A stretch of DNA of 64,000 bases from Rutidosis leptorrhynchoides (lineage: Eukaryota; Streptophyta; Magnoliopsida; Asterales; Asteraceae), in assembly GCF_046630445.1 (NCBI RefSeq), contig NC_092334.1, forward strand, positions 101,379,501 through 101,443,500. The letters run 5' to 3'. Shown piece by piece: positions 63,462 through 64,000 of this stretch; position 1 is the stretch's first letter, and every line of letters begins with the position of its first letter. The notes below the pieces were generated by a model. That model had not been told where the DNA came from. It saw only the letters and a list, made by a program, of their open reading frames with translations, and did no database searches. The position numbers and the translations under genes are program-made.

Positions 63462-64000
63462 ATATCCCCACACTTGAGCGTTGCTTGTCCTCAAGCAATA
63501 CAGTCTTGAAATAATATAATACAACACACGAATCACTTCTTTATTCTTCACACTTTGTACATCAGTGATTTTGATAGAGCGGTATAAACAATGATAGTAA
63601 CGATATGGTTAAAGGTGGGTGTGTCATCCACAGTTGCCTTGGGTTTAGGACAACGACACTTGCAATCAAATAGTCGATTTACTTTCGGTTTCCAAAGCAA
63701 AGTGCACATTTGAAAGGCGGTTTACAGTCCCACATGACTATAAAAATTTAGATCCTTTAAGGAAATTGGATCTTTATGAAAACATTTGATCTTTTGAAAA
63801 TTCAAGCTAGATTTTACCCTAGACAAGTTTTCTGATTTGATCCATCATCGGTGTTGCAAAATATATTTGTGGATCAATATTTTGGCTAAATCTTTTAGGT
63901 TCGTGTAATCCACTGCTATCCCGGTATCGGAAAGTACACATCCAGTTTACTTGTTCCGTATATTATCTTTCGGTAAACTACCGTCCGGTTGTAAAGGAAA
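63462..64000 (-). other. A3 3' non-coding region and polypurine tract
   Basis: Adjoins the LTR with the inverted AAGTGTGGGGATATT (about 63462-63476). It matches A1 and A2 sequence, including the block near 63600-63715 that A2 lacks and A1 has. No gene seen. Confidence 0.8.

Larger units (their letters stand above)
48094..64000 (-). mobile_element. T1: Tekay-like chromovirus, minus strand, extends off-window
   Basis: The 3' LTR (48094-51392), polypurine region and the integrase end of pol (51444-52605) are visible. The rest is displaced to the right, beyond the window, by the T2 insertion at 52605/52606. ATGTA (48089-48093) abuts the LTR as a candidate target duplication. T2 is a sister copy in opposite orientation with LTRs of nearly equal length (3299 and 3297 bp). 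Confidence 0.85.
52606..64000 (+). mobile_element. T2: Tekay-like chromovirus carrying an F-box ORF, extends off-window
   Basis: Its 5' LTR (52606-55902), primer site, an acidic ORF (56112), an F-box ORF (56865), and gag-pol up to the integrase core are visible. Element A3 interrupts it at 61642. The integrase end, chromodomain and 3' LTR should lie off-window. CCTGG (52601-52605) abuts the LTR as the left target duplication. It sits in the integrase zinc-finger region of T1. Confidence 0.9.
61643..64000 (-). mobile_element. A3: Athila-lineage element, minus strand, extends off-window
   Basis: It inserted in the T2 integrase gene, with GCTGA (61638-61642) at the left border. Its 3' LTR comes first (61643-63461). 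The polypurine tract and 3' non-coding region follow in inverted order to the window end. No coding sequence of A3 is reached. Confidence 0.9.

Overview
The window is nuclear DNA of a flowering plant and consists mostly of nested LTR retrotransposons. It holds one intact host gene, a cytosolic HSP90 with two introns on the minus strand (43505-46716). The Ty3/gypsy elements belong to two lineages. The first is Athila: tRNA-Asp-type primer site, an AAGTGTGGGGA-type polypurine tract, and an extra 3' ORF. The second is Tekay-like chromovirus: initiator-Met-type primer site and an integrase with a C-terminal chromodomain. From memory of LTR motifs I lean towards a daisy-family genome, but I cannot prove that here.

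Left block (1-41484), a stack of insertions dated by nesting. A Copia remnant (38643-41484), which also carries a small hAT-type MITE, was hit by a pol-less Athila element A1 (start off-window, 3' end at 38642). A1's gag-protease frame was split by B1 (1029-33578), a Tekay-related element with ~4.6-kb LTRs and no pol, i.e. a LARD. B1's small ORF was split by A2 (6575-25817), a recent Athila element carrying gag-pol, a zinc-knuckle ORF and a spliced env-position ORF. A2 was then hit by a solo LTR, S1 (19713-22055). Target-site duplications support each step: AGGAT/AGGAG for B1, ATGGT for A2 and ATCAT for S1.

Middle block (41485-48093) is the gene island: a decayed duplicate of the HSP90 3' flank, HSP90 itself, two tandem-repeat arrays and a Helitron-type 3' end.

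Right block (48094-64000): a minus-strand Tekay-like element T1 was hit by a plus-strand sister T2, which was hit by a minus-strand Athila element A3. The right ends of all three lie outside the window. T2 carries a frameshifted F-box gene between its primer site and gag.

The most interesting signals are: (1) pairs of CpG-rich palindromes 20-23 bp upstream of LTR TATA boxes, shared between lineages and repeated upstream of the env-position ORF; (2) S1, an LTR with Tekay-like ends and an Athila-like promoter; (3) the F-box gene inside T2; (4) a candidate 637-bp intron in the A2 env-position ORF; (5) an identical 180-bp +/-/+ foldback in B1. Alignments were made by eye, so identities and exact borders are approximate.
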